NCBI GenBank assembly: GCA_963678575.2 | Contig: CAXXHV010000002.1 | Span: 1,674,001 to 1,738,000 of the forward strand | Direction of reading: 5' to 3' | Length of the DNA stretch: 64,000 nt | Source of the DNA: Pleomorphochaeta sp963678575 | GTDB taxonomy: Bacteria > Spirochaetota > Spirochaetia > Sphaerochaetales > Sphaerochaetaceae | Shown here: piece after piece, positions 8,483 to 17,810 of the stretch | How positions within the stretch are numbered: position 1 is the stretch's first letter | How the letters are laid out: the number at the start of each line of letters is the position of its first letter | The notes under the pieces: generated by a model | Told to the model about the DNA's origin: nothing | The model's input: only the letters and a program-made list of their open reading frames with translations | Database searches by the model: none | Translations under genes and position numbers: made by a program

Positions 8483-9991
8483 TTATTCTCTTATTCGATC
8501 AGACATTTCAATATTATAAGACAAGCGTTCTTTTCTCCAGGATTCAACCTCAAGAGTTGTTAATCTCCAACTCCAGTTAGAAGATCCACAAGTCGAAGGT
8601 GTATTCATTCTACTATTACTATCTAACTCTAAAATATCTTGCATTGGAATAATTGCCCATTTACTATTTGAAAAAAGGATTGCTTTAATCAATTTCCATA
8701 CAACTTCTTCATTACTACTTTCAAAGTATCTTCTAACAATATCTTTTTCACCTTCACTTAATAAATCAAACCAACCTCTGGTTGTATCATTATCATGGGT
8801 ACCACTATAAACAACACTATTATAGTTGCAATGATGAGGTAAATAAGCATTTGAAGAATCAAACTTTCCATCTTTAAATCCAAAAGCAAATTGAAGGATT
8901 TTCATTCCTGGCAAGTTATTATTATCTCTTAATTCTTCTACTTCATCAGTAATAACACCTAAATCCTCAGCTATAACATTAAGAGTTTTAAGTTCTTTTT
9001 TTAAATGATCTAAAAGTTTTTGACCTGGAGCTTTAACCCATTGTCCATTTAGAGCTGTTTTCTCACTACTAGGGACTTCCCAATATGACTCTAGTCCTCT
9101 AAAATGATCAATTCTAACTACATCACACATATCTAATGTAGCTTTAACTCTTTTTGTCCACCACTCAAAATTACTTTCAACATGTTTTGGCCAATCATAA
9201 ACTGGATTCCCCCAAAGTTGACCATCATCACTAAAGGCATCGGGTGGAACACCTGCACTATAAAGCTGTTGATAATTTTCATCCATTTTAAACAAACTTA
9301 CATTAGTCCAAGCATCAACACTATCAGCTGCAACAAAGATTGGAATATCTCCAATTATTTTTATTCCATTTTCATTAGCCAAATCTTTTACTTTATGCCA
9401 TTGTTCAAAAAAGAAAAATTGAATTGCTTTGACTATTTCAATTTCATCTTTATTTACTTTAACCAAATCCTTTAAAGTTTTATCATCTCTTTTCTTTATT
9501 TTTTCAGGCCACGCATACCATCTAGAATCATTGTATTGCTTAACTAAAGTACTATAAAGAGCATAATCATCTAGCCAATAACTATTTTTCTTAATAAAAG
9601 CATTATAAGCTTTTTTATCTTTTTGGTTAATTAAATTTAAAGCAGCTTTTCTTAACAAGGGCTCTTTAAATTCTCTAACTAAATTATAGTCAATTCTATC
9701 TGTCAATTCAAAGGGATCTTCAATAATATCAGTTAAATCAAGATATCCATCAAAAGCTAACTCATTTAAATCAATTAATAATTCATTCCCCGCGAAAGTA
9801 CTTCTTGAAGCATAGGGTGAATCTCCAAAACCAGTTGGACCTAAAGGCAAAATTTGCCACAAAGTAATCTTCATTTCTTTCAACAAAGATATGAACTCAT
9901 ATGCTTTTTCGCCTAAAGAACCTATACCATGCCTAGAAGGCAATGAAGTGGGATGTAATAATACTCCACAATTTCTTATTTCACTTTTCAT
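8483..9991 (-). CDS. malQ: 4-alpha-glucanotransferase (amylomaltase), GH77
   Basis: MalQ transfers glucan chains between maltooligosaccharides. The 502-residue protein is full length. The catalytic residues of GH77 are visible: nucleophile Asp295 (VVRIDHFRGLESYW), acid/base Glu342 (NVIAEDLGVIT) and transition-state Asp400 (YSGTHDNDTTRGW). The N-terminus (GVLLHPTSLPSRHGIGSLG) is typical. It is a single transcription unit, divergent from carD and with its own terminator. Confidence 0.97.
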   Translation of the reverse strand: MKSEIRNCGVLLHPTSLPSRHGIGSLGEKAYEFISLLKEMKITLWQILPLGPTGFGDSPYASRSTFAGNELLIDLNELAFDGYLDLTDIIEDPFELTDRIDYNLVREFKEPLLRKAALNLINQKDKKAYNAFIKKNSYWLDDYALYSTLVKQYNDSRWYAWPEKIKKRDDKTLKDLVKVNKDEIEIVKAIQFFFFEQWHKVKDLANENGIKIIGDIPIFVAADSVDAWTNVSLFKMDENYQQLYSAGVPPDAFSDDGQLWGNPVYDWPKHVESNFEWWTKRVKATLDMCDVVRIDHFRGLESYWEVPSSEKTALNGQWVKAPGQKLLDHLKKELKTLNVIAEDLGVITDEVEELRDNNNLPGMKILQFAFGFKDGKFDSSNAYLPHHCNYNSVVYSGTHDNDTTRGWFDLLSEGEKDIVRRYFESSNEEVVWKLIKAILFSNSKWAIIPMQDILELDSNSRMNTPSTCGSSNWSWRLTTLEVESWRKERLSYNIEMSDRIRE

Positions 9992-10020
9992 AACAATTAT
10001 TCTACTGAAAAAACTGTTTT

Positions 10021-10050
10021 TTGACTATGTTAACCATGTTGTATTATAAT
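10021..10050 (+). promoter_or_regulatory. Sigma70-type promoter of carD-ispD-ispF
   Basis: TTGACT (10021-10026) and TATAAT (10045-10050) are separated by 18 bp, just upstream of carD. A second TATAAT occurs at about 10062. Confidence 0.75.
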
Positions 10051-10067
10051 AAAAAATAGAGTATAAT

Positions 10068-10577
10068 ATGGAAGTTATGAGTGCAAATAAAAATGATACA
10101 CAATTTAGTGTTGGTGAACACGTAGTATACCCTCTTCAAGGGGTAGGTATAATTAAAAGAATCGAAGAAAGAAATTTTAGAGGTGCACCTACTCTCTACT
10201 ATGTTATTTACCTAGATATCTCTGATATGACTGTTATGATTCCTGTTTCTAAATCACAAGAGATGGGTATAAGAGGCATTGTCCAAAAAAAAGAAGCCGT
10301 AGAAGCTATTAATTCTATTTCAAAAGAATATAAACAAACTCCAATTGATTGGAAAGCAAGATATCAAATGAATGTAGATTTACTAAAAGAAGGGTCAATA
10401 ACTTCCATTGCAAAAGTAGTACAAACTTTATATCATCGATCCAAAGTTAAAGAATTACCAGTGCAAGAAAGAAGATTATATGATAGCGCTTTAAGAATTT
10501 TAATTGATGAAGCTTCTTATTCTTTAGATAAAGAAAAAGATGAAATTCAAATGTTAATCTTTAGCAAATTAGAATAA
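10068..10577 (+). CDS. carD: CarD-family transcriptional regulator
   Basis: CarD-like proteins bind the RNA polymerase beta lobe and stabilise open promoter complexes, often at rRNA promoters. Residues about 13-75 (FSVGEHVVYPLQGVGIIKRIEER, then YYVIYLDISDMTVMIPVSK) form the CarD/TRCF interaction domain; the rest is the helical DNA-binding part. Length 169 fits. Start is ATG 10068 or, with GGAAG just before it, ATG 10077. It is one base from ispD. The carD-ispD-ispF order is common in spirochaetes. Confidence 0.92.
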   Translation: MEVMSANKNDTQFSVGEHVVYPLQGVGIIKRIEERNFRGAPTLYYVIYLDISDMTVMIPVSKSQEMGIRGIVQKKEAVEAINSISKEYKQTPIDWKARYQMNVDLLKEGSITSIAKVVQTLYHRSKVKELPVQERRLYDSALRILIDEASYSLDKEKDEIQMLIFSKLE

Positions 10578-10578
10578 T

Positions 10579-11370
10579 ATGGCAATCCCTAATTTTTGTG
10601 CAATAATTACAGCAGCTGGCAATAGTTCAAGATTTAATAATGGAATTGAAACCCCAGTTAAAAAAGAATTCTTAAAAATTAATGATCATACTGTGTTATA
10701 TAATGCAGTATCTCCTTTCTTATCAGTCCCAAATTTGCAAGCAATAATAGTTACTACATCACAAGAGACAAAAAAAGATTGTCTTGTTGCACTCGAGGAA
10801 CTAGCTCAAAGATGTCCTATTCCTTTTATCTTAAGTGATGGAGGAAAAACAAGACAAGAAAGTATAAAGAAAGCTCTTTCTATGATAAAAACTTTAGATT
10901 TACCAATTGAATATGTAGCAATACATGATGGAGCTAGATGTTTTATTACTCCTGAATTGATAATTAGAACTTTAGCAACAGCAAAAGTATATGGAGGGTG
11001 TGCTCCTGCAATCCCAGTTACTGACTCAATTAAAGAAATAAATCAAAATGGCTCTATCTCAAAACATCTTGATAGAAAGACTGTTTTTTCTGTTCAAACT
11101 CCCCAAGTATTTCATTTCCCTGAAATTTTACTTGCACACGAAAATGCCAATGAAGAAAAAACTTACAATGATGATACTGAAATATATAGTGATTTTGAAT
11201 TAGGTGTTGGTGTTTGTGTTGGTGATATTAATAACAGAAAAATTACATTTTTAAGTGATATACCAGATGCTGAAAAACAAATAAATGAGTATATTAAAGC
11301 CAAAGAAGAAGGCGAAAAAAAATATTCAACTGACAAAGAATTTAGATCATATATCAATAAAATAAAGTAA
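10579..11370 (+). CDS. ispD: 2-C-methyl-D-erythritol 4-phosphate cytidylyltransferase
   Basis: IspD makes CDP-methylerythritol in the MEP isoprenoid pathway. The nucleotide-binding start ITAAGNSSRF is present, though it is shorter than the textbook GxGxRM motif, as are PVKKEFL, IHDGARCFI and SVQTPQVF. The family usually has about 230 residues; this one has 263, with a charged C-terminal tail (IKAKEEGEKKYSTDKEF). It lies between carD and ispF in one operon. Confidence 0.93.
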   Translation: MAIPNFCAIITAAGNSSRFNNGIETPVKKEFLKINDHTVLYNAVSPFLSVPNLQAIIVTTSQETKKDCLVALEELAQRCPIPFILSDGGKTRQESIKKALSMIKTLDLPIEYVAIHDGARCFITPELIIRTLATAKVYGGCAPAIPVTDSIKEINQNGSISKHLDRKTVFSVQTPQVFHFPEILLAHENANEEKTYNDDTEIYSDFELGVGVCVGDINNRKITFLSDIPDAEKQINEYIKAKEEGEKKYSTDKEFRSYINKIK

Positions 11371-11379
11371 GGATACAAA

Positions 11380-11862
11380 GTGAGAATTGGTCAAGGTTTT
11401 GATTTACATAAATTAAGTACAAATAGAGATTTAATAATTGGTGGAATTAAAATTCCAAGTGAAAAAGGGGAAGTCGCTCATAGCGATGGGGATGTTTTAA
11501 TTCATGCAATAATTGATGCTATTCTTGGTTCTTGTGGTGCAATGGATATTGGAACATTATTTAGTGATTCGGATCCTAAAAACAAAAATATTGGTAGCGA
11601 TGAACTCCTTAAGAAAACTTTAGCTCTTTATCCAATTGAAATTATTAATTTAGATTGTACTGTTATTCTTCAAAGCCCTAAATTACAAGAATATATTAAA
11701 CCTATGAAAGAAAATCTTTCAAAATTATTATCTATAGATATTTCACAAATTGCTATAAAAGCTAAAACTTCAGAAAAAATATTAGGAGAGCTAGGAAATG
11801 GTGATGCCATCATAGCTCAAGTTGTTATTTTAGTTGAAGAAATGAAAGAATTATGGGTATAA
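11380..11862 (+). CDS. ispF: 2-C-methyl-D-erythritol 2,4-cyclodiphosphate synthase
   Basis: IspF cyclises CDP-methylerythritol 2-phosphate in the MEP pathway. Zinc ligands Asp8, His10 and His42 are visible in GFDLHKL and AHSDGDVLIHAI. The later motif KAKTSEKILGELGNGDAI fits the family. The length of 160 residues is standard. It starts with GTG, nine bases after ispD, with AAGGAT upstream. Confidence 0.96.
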   Translation: MRIGQGFDLHKLSTNRDLIIGGIKIPSEKGEVAHSDGDVLIHAIIDAILGSCGAMDIGTLFSDSDPKNKNIGSDELLKKTLALYPIEIINLDCTVILQSPKLQEYIKPMKENLSKLLSIDISQIAIKAKTSEKILGELGNGDAIIAQVVILVEEMKELWV

Positions 11863-11866
11863 AAAA

Positions 11867-11894
11867 CTACTAGAAAAATCTAGTAGCTTTTTTT
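11867..11894 (+). terminator. Rho-independent terminator of carD-ispD-ispF
   Basis: An 8-bp stem CTACTAGA/TCTAGTAG with an AAAA loop (11867-11886) is followed by CTTTTTTT, four bases after the ispF stop. Confidence 0.92.
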
Positions 11895-11898
11895 AATA

Positions 11899-11930
11899 TA
11901 ACAAAAATCCTCCATAAAAGGAGGATTATC
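11899..11930 (-). terminator. Terminator of the convergent ATPase gene
   Basis: Read on the minus strand, AATCCTCC (11927-11920) pairs with GGAGGATT (11913-11906) and is followed by TTTG. It is back-to-back with the ispF terminator. Confidence 0.8.
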
Positions 11931-11936
11931 AATATA

Positions 11937-12644
11937 TTATTTCGAAATTAACATGGTTTTAGGATCTAAACAAACTGCTAATGGTTTTTTTATTGCCTTA
12001 TCATGTTCTTTTACTAAAGTCATTTTAACTTTATCTTTCGCATCATTCATTTTTAAACCAATTAAAACATCAACTACTTCTAAATATGGAGCAACCGATT
12101 CTGGAACACCATACATATCATATTTAATATCTTCCCTAACTGGAGATACGCTAAACCAAACTTCTACATTCAATTTTTTAGCGAATTCTTTTATTTTTTT
12201 AACATCTTCAATATTTGCAGTTGTTAATTTATAGCCATCAAATAATATTGCATCAGCTTTAAAAGATCCTGCTTTAATTAATGTCTCTAAACTAGATAGA
12301 ACTTTATCAATTGATACCATATCTTGACTAAAATTCATCACAACTCTATTTGATAGAATTTCATCGTAAACGTTAGCTGAACCTTCTAAATGTCTTTTAT
12401 CTGATACTTCTTGGAAAACCTCCTTGTACCAATTAATAACATGTTCAACATTACCACTGAAGGAAACGTGAATTACGTGCTGGCCTCTGAAAAGTTTGTC
12501 AGTTGCTAAGTGTACTAAACAAGCTGTTTTTCCTATCCCATGACGAGAAACTAAAACGCCTAAATTACCACGACCTAAACCACCACCAATTGATTCTTCA
12601 AAGACCCTTAATGGGCTAATTTTGGTTAACTCTTGTATTTCCAT
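11937..12644 (-). CDS. RecA-fold P-loop ATPase of unknown function
   Basis: This protein has about 235 residues from the ATG at 12644, chosen because GGAGG precedes it; a longer frame to 12797 lacks support. A Walker A-like motif SRHGIGKT lies at residues 33-40 and a Walker B-like strand ADAILFDGY further on. The frame looks like a KaiC/DnaB-type single ATPase domain without extra domains. Ser33 replaces the usual first Gly/Ala of the P-loop. I do not recognise its pathway. It sits after fusA on the same strand but is separated by a hairpin. Confidence 0.65.
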   Translation of the reverse strand: MEIQELTKISPLRVFEESIGGGLGRGNLGVLVSRHGIGKTACLVHLATDKLFRGQHVIHVSFSGNVEHVINWYKEVFQEVSDKRHLEGSANVYDEILSNRVVMNFSQDMVSIDKVLSSLETLIKAGSFKADAILFDGYKLTTANIEDVKKIKEFAKKLNVEVWFSVSPVREDIKYDMYGVPESVAPYLEVVDVLIGLKMNDAKDKVKMTLVKEHDKAIKKPLAVCLDPKTMLISK

Positions 12645-12772
12645 GTATTGCACCTCCGAAATATCTTGATAAGTAATTATATCATGAAAAAAATGAAACG
12701 GGGGAAAATGTTTTATCTTTTTAGTAATACAATGATTTAAATTCCTCGTTAAAATATTTAATTTTAAGTGAC

Positions 12773-12823
12773 AAAAAAAAATATCGAACTCTATCATAAA
12801 GATAAAATCCGATATTTTTTTAT
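12773..12823 (-). terminator. Hairpin/terminator downstream of fusA
   Basis: An A-tract plus ATATCG (12775-12786) pairs with CGATAT plus T-tract (12810-12821). It is nearly symmetrical, so it could terminate in both directions; on the minus strand it lies 15 bp past the fusA stop. Confidence 0.75.
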
Positions 12824-12837
12824 TAAGCTAAGCTGAT

Positions 12838-14946
12838 TTATTTATTTTCAGCAGCGCGTTGTTTAGCATATTTTTCTTTTAACTCAGTAGAAACACTTTG
12901 AGGAACTTTACCATACTTGGAAATTTCCATAGTGAATTCTGCTTTACCTTGAGTTAAAGATCTTAAGACTGTGGAGTATCCGAACATTTCTGATAGAGGT
13001 ACTTCAGCTTCAACAGTACAGCTCACACCCTCTTCATTAGAAGAAATAATCATACCACGTCTTTGGTTAATTGATCCAAAGATATTACCTTGGAATTCAG
13101 TTGGTCCTGTAACTTCAACTTTCATGATTGGCTCTAAAATTACTGGATTAGCTCTTTCATAAGCTTCTCTAAATGCTGATAAAGCTGCAGTTTGGAAAGC
13201 CATATCTGATGAGTCAACTGGGTGCCAAGCACCATCATTTACACAAGCACAGATATTAACAACTGGGAAACCAATTTGTGTTCCTTTCTTCATAGCCATT
13301 TGGAAACCTTTATCACAAGAAGGAATATATTCAGTTGGAATAGCACCACCCTTGATTTGGTCAACAAATAAGTAATCTTTTTGTTCTTCACCATCTTCAG
13401 CTAAAGCAATTGGTTCGATATAACCTGCAACACGTGCATATTGACCAGAACCACCAGTTTGCTTTTTGTGAGTATAGTTGAACTCAGCTCTCTTAGAAAT
13501 TGCTTCACGGTAAGCTACTTCAGGTTTACCAATTACAACTTCAGCCTTGTATTCTCTCTTCATTCTTTCAACGTAAACTTCTAAGTGTAATTCTCCCATA
13601 CCTTGGATAATAGTTTGGTTAGACTCTGGATCAACAAAAGTTCTGAAAGTTGGGTCTTCTTTTGTAAATCTATTTAAAGCCTTTGCCATGTTATCAGCAG
13701 CTTTCTTATCCACAGGTTCGATTGATAAGGAAATTACTGGGTTTGGTACAAACATTGAAGTCATGGAGTAGTTTAAGTCTGGATGACAGAAAGTATCACC
13801 TGAAGCACAATCGATACCGAATAATGCTGCAATTTCACCACATCCACATTCTTGTAAATCTTCCATTTCACTAGCATGCATTCTAATTAAACGACCAATT
13901 TTAAATTTCTTTCTTGATCTAGTGTTGAATAATTCATCACCTTTTTTAATTTTACCTTGGTAAACACGAATGTAAGTTAATTGACCATATTGACCATCTT
14001 CTAACTTAAATGCTAATACAACAGGTTTTAAGTTTTCATCTGAAGGTAGAACTAATTCTTTTTCATCATCATCTAAATCTAAAGCTCTATTTTCAACTTC
14101 AGTTGGGTTAGGTAAGAATGCATTAACTGCATCTAATAATGTTGGAATACCTTTATTTTTATAAGCTGAACCTACATATACTGGGCAAAGTTTTAATGCA
14201 ATAGTTGCTTTTCTTACTGCACTGTTAATTAAGTCTACAGTTACATTTTCTTCAAGAATAGCTTCCATTAAATCATCATCAACTAAAGAGATTGCATCAA
14301 GCATTTCTTCTCTTTTTTCATTAACTTCATCAATTAATGATGCAGGGATTTCAGCATCTCTAGGTTGTAAGCCATCATCACCAGCATCGAAATAAATAGC
14401 TTTCATTTCAACAAGGTCAACAACACCTTCAAGTCTATCTTCAAGTCCAATAGGAACTTGCATCATAACTGCGTTTAAACCTAATTTTTCAATTAATTGG
14501 TTTTTAACACGGTATGGGTTAGCACCAGTTCTATCACATTTATTAATAAATGCAATACGAGGTACATTATAACGTTTCATTTGTCTATCAACAGTAATAG
14601 ATTGTGATTGTACCCCACCAACAGAACAGAGAACAAGAATAGCACCATCTAATACACGTAAGGATCTTTCTACTTCAATTGTGAAGTCTACGTGACCGGG
14701 AGTATCGATAATATTAATATCTTTGCCTTTCCAGCTTACGTTTGTTGCAGCAGAAGCAATTGTAATTCCACGCTCTTTTTCAAGTTCCATACTGTCCATT
14801 GTTGCACCAACACCATCTTTACCACGTACTTCATGGATTGCATGAATCTTCTTACAATAATATAGAATACGTTCGGTTAGAGTTGTTTTACCGGAGTCAA
14901 TGTGGGCACTAATACCGATGTTTCTCATGTTTTTCAGGTCGCTCAT
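12838..14946 (-). CDS. fusA: Elongation factor G, mitochondrial EF-G1-like (spd) type
   Basis: This 702-residue translational GTPase has all five EF-G domains. G motifs are AHIDSGKTT (14-22), RGITI, DTPGHVDF (81-88) and NKCDR. Many stretches, such as the MDSMELEKERGIT region, CSVGGVQSQ, RQMKRYNVPR and FGIDCASGDTF, read like mitochondrial EF-G1 rather than the usual bacterial FusA. That matches the spd-type EF-G described in spirochaetes, planctomycetes and deltaproteobacteria. The spd1 class is thought to be the translocase and spd2 the recycling factor. No second EF-G and no S12/S7 operon is nearby. Confidence 0.95.
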   Translation of the reverse strand: MSDLKNMRNIGISAHIDSGKTTLTERILYYCKKIHAIHEVRGKDGVGATMDSMELEKERGITIASAATNVSWKGKDINIIDTPGHVDFTIEVERSLRVLDGAILVLCSVGGVQSQSITVDRQMKRYNVPRIAFINKCDRTGANPYRVKNQLIEKLGLNAVMMQVPIGLEDRLEGVVDLVEMKAIYFDAGDDGLQPRDAEIPASLIDEVNEKREEMLDAISLVDDDLMEAILEENVTVDLINSAVRKATIALKLCPVYVGSAYKNKGIPTLLDAVNAFLPNPTEVENRALDLDDDEKELVLPSDENLKPVVLAFKLEDGQYGQLTYIRVYQGKIKKGDELFNTRSRKKFKIGRLIRMHASEMEDLQECGCGEIAALFGIDCASGDTFCHPDLNYSMTSMFVPNPVISLSIEPVDKKAADNMAKALNRFTKEDPTFRTFVDPESNQTIIQGMGELHLEVYVERMKREYKAEVVIGKPEVAYREAISKRAEFNYTHKKQTGGSGQYARVAGYIEPIALAEDGEEQKDYLFVDQIKGGAIPTEYIPSCDKGFQMAMKKGTQIGFPVVNICACVNDGAWHPVDSSDMAFQTAALSAFREAYERANPVILEPIMKVEVTGPTEFQGNIFGSINQRRGMIISSNEEGVSCTVEAEVPLSEMFGYSTVLRSLTQGKAEFTMEISKYGKVPQSVSTELKEKYAKQRAAENK

Positions 14947-15345
14947 AAATTAAAACCTCTTATTATAGAATATGTTTTAGTCCCAGGCCATTCCTGAAAC
15001 ATTATTTACATTTACCATGTATTAATTAATTTTTGTCTTTTTAACAAACTAATACACCGTGAGGATAATAAAACAAACAACAACTTTTTTCAATCCTTTA
15101 GGCAATTTTTTTTCTTGACAATATAAATTTATTATATTTTATCTAATTTATTACCAAAAAATAACATATGTACAATTTATTTAATCAATAATTTCATCAT
15201 TTGTATACTTTTTACTCATTTTCACTAAACATTACCATCAATAAAAAAGGCTAATAAAACTTCAAATAATTATTTTTTTTAACATGTTATAAAGACAAGA
15301 AAGAATATATTTGTTACTATTTTTCTAATAGGAATAATAATAAAA
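14947..15345. other. Intergenic region, 399 bp, with divergent promoters and fusA leader
   Basis: The gap separates divergent fusA and a DMT transporter. It contains the fusA promoter (listed separately) and so an untranslated leader of about 110 nt. Within the leader, CAGG-AATGG-CCTG can fold (14982-14994 in plus coordinates), as can a longer GTATTA/TAATAC stem. A plus-strand TTGACA at 15115-15120 has only a poor -10. No gene was seen. Confidence 0.5.
15065..15093 (-). promoter_or_regulatory. Promoter of fusA
   Basis: On the minus strand TTGAAA (15093-15088) and TATTAT (15070-15065) are separated by exactly 17 bp, upstream of fusA and pointing towards it. Confidence 0.65.
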
Positions 15346-16218
15346 ATGAATAACAAAACTAAAGGTATTCTTTGTGTATTAATTAGCTCATTTAGCTTTT
15401 GCACAATGAATGTATTTATTAGATTCAGTGGAGACTTACCTACAACAGAAAAAGTTTTTTTTAGAAATATAATTGCAGCTATAGTTGCCGCTATAATTTT
15501 ATACAAATCAAAACAAAAATTTACTATTCAAAAAAGAAGTATACCCTCTTTAATAGCTCGATGTGTTTTTGGAATGATTGCAATGCTTTGTAATTTCTAT
15601 GCTGTTGATCATCTATTATTAAGCGATGTAACAATTATTGCAAAGTTGGGACCTTTCTTTACAATAATTTTTTGTTACCTATTTTTAAAAGAAATACCAA
15701 AAAGCTACCAAATTATTGGAATATTAATTGCTTTTATAGGTGTTTATTTTGTTGCGAAGCCAGCTTTCAACAATGGGAGTTTAATTAATTATATTGTGGC
15801 TATGAGCGGAGCTGTAACTATGGGGCTAGCATATACTTTCTTAAGAAGTTGTTTAAACAAAGGTGAAAATAAAAGTGTTATTGTTTTTGTATTCTCACTA
15901 TTTTCTTCTCTAGCCTGTATCCCTTTATTATTATTTTCTTTTGTACCAATGACTACTTTTCAATTATTAATGCTATTAGGAGCTGGATTAAGTGCTACTG
16001 CAGGCCAATTTGGTTTAACTTATGCCTACTATTTTGCAAGTGCAAAAGATGTTTCAATATATGATTATTTCCAACTAATTTGGGCAGCTATTTATGCATA
16101 TTTCTTATTTAATGAACCATTTATTTTAAGCTCTGTGATAGGATATATAATAATTACAAGTGCTGCAATTTATATATTTATCAAAGGACAAAAAACAAAA
16201 GAAATAAAAAGAGTTTAG
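15346..16218 (+). CDS. DMT-superfamily (EamA) transporter
   Basis: This 290-residue inner membrane protein has about ten hydrophobic segments in two EamA repeats (first repeat from IRFSGDLPTTEKVFFRNIIAAI; second from YIVAMSGAVTMGLAYTFLRS). It resembles drug/metabolite exporters such as the RhaT/YdcZ-like group; the substrate cannot be inferred. It ends with a short basic tail and overlaps the convergent MATE gene by 4 nt. Confidence 0.9.
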   Translation: MNNKTKGILCVLISSFSFCTMNVFIRFSGDLPTTEKVFFRNIIAAIVAAIILYKSKQKFTIQKRSIPSLIARCVFGMIAMLCNFYAVDHLLLSDVTIIAKLGPFFTIIFCYLFLKEIPKSYQIIGILIAFIGVYFVAKPAFNNGSLINYIVAMSGAVTMGLAYTFLRSCLNKGENKSVIVFVFSLFSSLACIPLLLFSFVPMTTFQLLMLLGAGLSATAGQFGLTYAYYFASAKDVSIYDYFQLIWAAIYAYFLFNEPFILSSVIGYIIITSAAIYIFIKGQKTKEIKRV

Positions 16219-17627
16219 TCTATATTTTGAAAATTATAAAAATTCCCTTTTTTAAATATTCCATAGCTAATAACCCCTCTAACAATTAAATCTAGAGTCA
16301 TAGCAATCCATGCTCCATTTAAACCAAATTGAGTATGGAAAACAAAATAATAAGCTAAAGGAAGTCTTATTACCCACATGCCAATAATTGAAATTATAAA
16401 AGGTCTCTTTGTATCTCCACAGCCTCTTAAAATACCAAACACCATCATAGACAACCCAAAAAATGGTTCACAAACTGCAACAATTTTTAATAAATGAGAG
16501 CCAGATTGAATTACATTAATATCATTTGTAAAAAAACCTACTAATTGATAAGAGAATAAATATAATACAATACCGGCTATACTCATTGTAAGAGTTCCCA
16601 TAATTAATGATATTTTAGCATATTTCTTAGCTAATTCTTTTTTACCTCCACCGAGAGCTTGCGCCACTAAAGTTGTAGCAGCTGTTGCAAAACCAAAAGT
16701 AGGCATATATGTTATAGATTCTGCTTGTATCGCTAAATAATGTGCTGCAAGAGCAGTTGTACCAAGAGAAGTTACTATTGCTGTTAAAAAGATTTGCCCC
16801 ACTGTAAGAGAGACTCTTTCAAATGCATAAGGAAGCGCTAATTTGGTTGCATTTTTATTAATGTTCCAATTAATATTTTTAAAAGCAATAAATCTAATAT
16901 TATAATTTAAATCTTTATCATTGATTAATAAGACAATTATTAAAATTAAAGAGATTGTAATTGAAATAAAAGTCCCAATAGCAGCTCCTTGAACTCCTAA
17001 ATTAGCTCTTTTAAGCAAAAAAACTTTATTAAAGATTGTAATATTCTTTGAAGGGAAAATCAAAAAGAAATTTAAACATATATTTATCAAATTATTAATA
17101 ACATTAACCAAAAAAGGAATTTTAGTATTACCACTTGATCTAAATATTCCATCACTCATTATCATAAGAGCTTGAGGAATAAAAGAAATAGTAATCCATC
17201 TAATATAATTAAGAGAGTCTTTATATATTGCCTTATCAGCTTTTAACCAATAAGGGATTTTTGGACCAATAACACTCATAACTAAAAAGAAAAAAACTCC
17301 AATAATCAATGCAGCAAAAAGACCTTGATTGGCAGCCATAGCAGCTCTCTTATAATTTTTAGAACCAATATTTTTTGCAATAAGAACTCCAAATCCAACA
17401 GAAATAGAACTTAGTAAACCATTAATCAACCATATTGTTGAGGAATTAATAGAAACAGAAGCCGTAGCTATTGCTCCTAAAGAGCCAACCATAGCGGTAT
17501 CTACATAATTAACAAAAGTTAATAGCACTTGTTCTGTTATTGTAGGCCAAGAGAGAAGAAAAAGAGTTTTTGTAACAGATCTTGATTCATCAAGTAAATC
17601 TAGTGTTTTCATATCCTTCCAATACAA
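16215..17627 (-). CDS. MATE family efflux transporter
   Basis: This 470-residue protein has about twelve membrane segments in the MATE arrangement. Recognisable stretches are LSWPTITEQVLLTFVNYVDTAMVGSLG near the N-terminus, FGFATAATTLVAQALGGGKKELAKKYA in the second half and MVFGILRGCGDTKRPFIISIIG. MATE proteins export drugs or organic cations using Na+ or H+ gradients. The substrate is unknown. It is a single gene, convergent with the DMT transporter. Confidence 0.93.
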   Translation of the reverse strand: MYWKDMKTLDLLDESRSVTKTLFLLSWPTITEQVLLTFVNYVDTAMVGSLGAIATASVSINSSTIWLINGLLSSISVGFGVLIAKNIGSKNYKRAAMAANQGLFAALIIGVFFFLVMSVIGPKIPYWLKADKAIYKDSLNYIRWITISFIPQALMIMSDGIFRSSGNTKIPFLVNVINNLINICLNFFLIFPSKNITIFNKVFLLKRANLGVQGAAIGTFISITISLILIIVLLINDKDLNYNIRFIAFKNINWNINKNATKLALPYAFERVSLTVGQIFLTAIVTSLGTTALAAHYLAIQAESITYMPTFGFATAATTLVAQALGGGKKELAKKYAKISLIMGTLTMSIAGIVLYLFSYQLVGFFTNDINVIQSGSHLLKIVAVCEPFFGLSMMVFGILRGCGDTKRPFIISIIGMWVIRLPLAYYFVFHTQFGLNGAWIAMTLDLIVRGVISYGIFKKGNFYNFQNID

Positions 17628-17810
17628 TATTAAGAAGCTTTATTTTTTTATTTTAATAATATCTTAATTTGTTATAATATTTGAAAAATTTTAAATTAAT
17701 ATATAATATACGAAATAAATAAACAAGTTTGGATCATTAACTACCCCATATTGCATTTAATTATTTGTTTTTCTTTAAAAAAAAGTATAATTATGATAAT
17801 ATTGTTAACT

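Noticed and set aside
12645..12797. N-terminal extension of the RecA-fold ATPase
   Set aside because: The extension (a run of His, Phe and Ile residues) is low-quality, covers an AT-rich spacer and terminator, and a GGAGG precedes the internal ATG at 12644.
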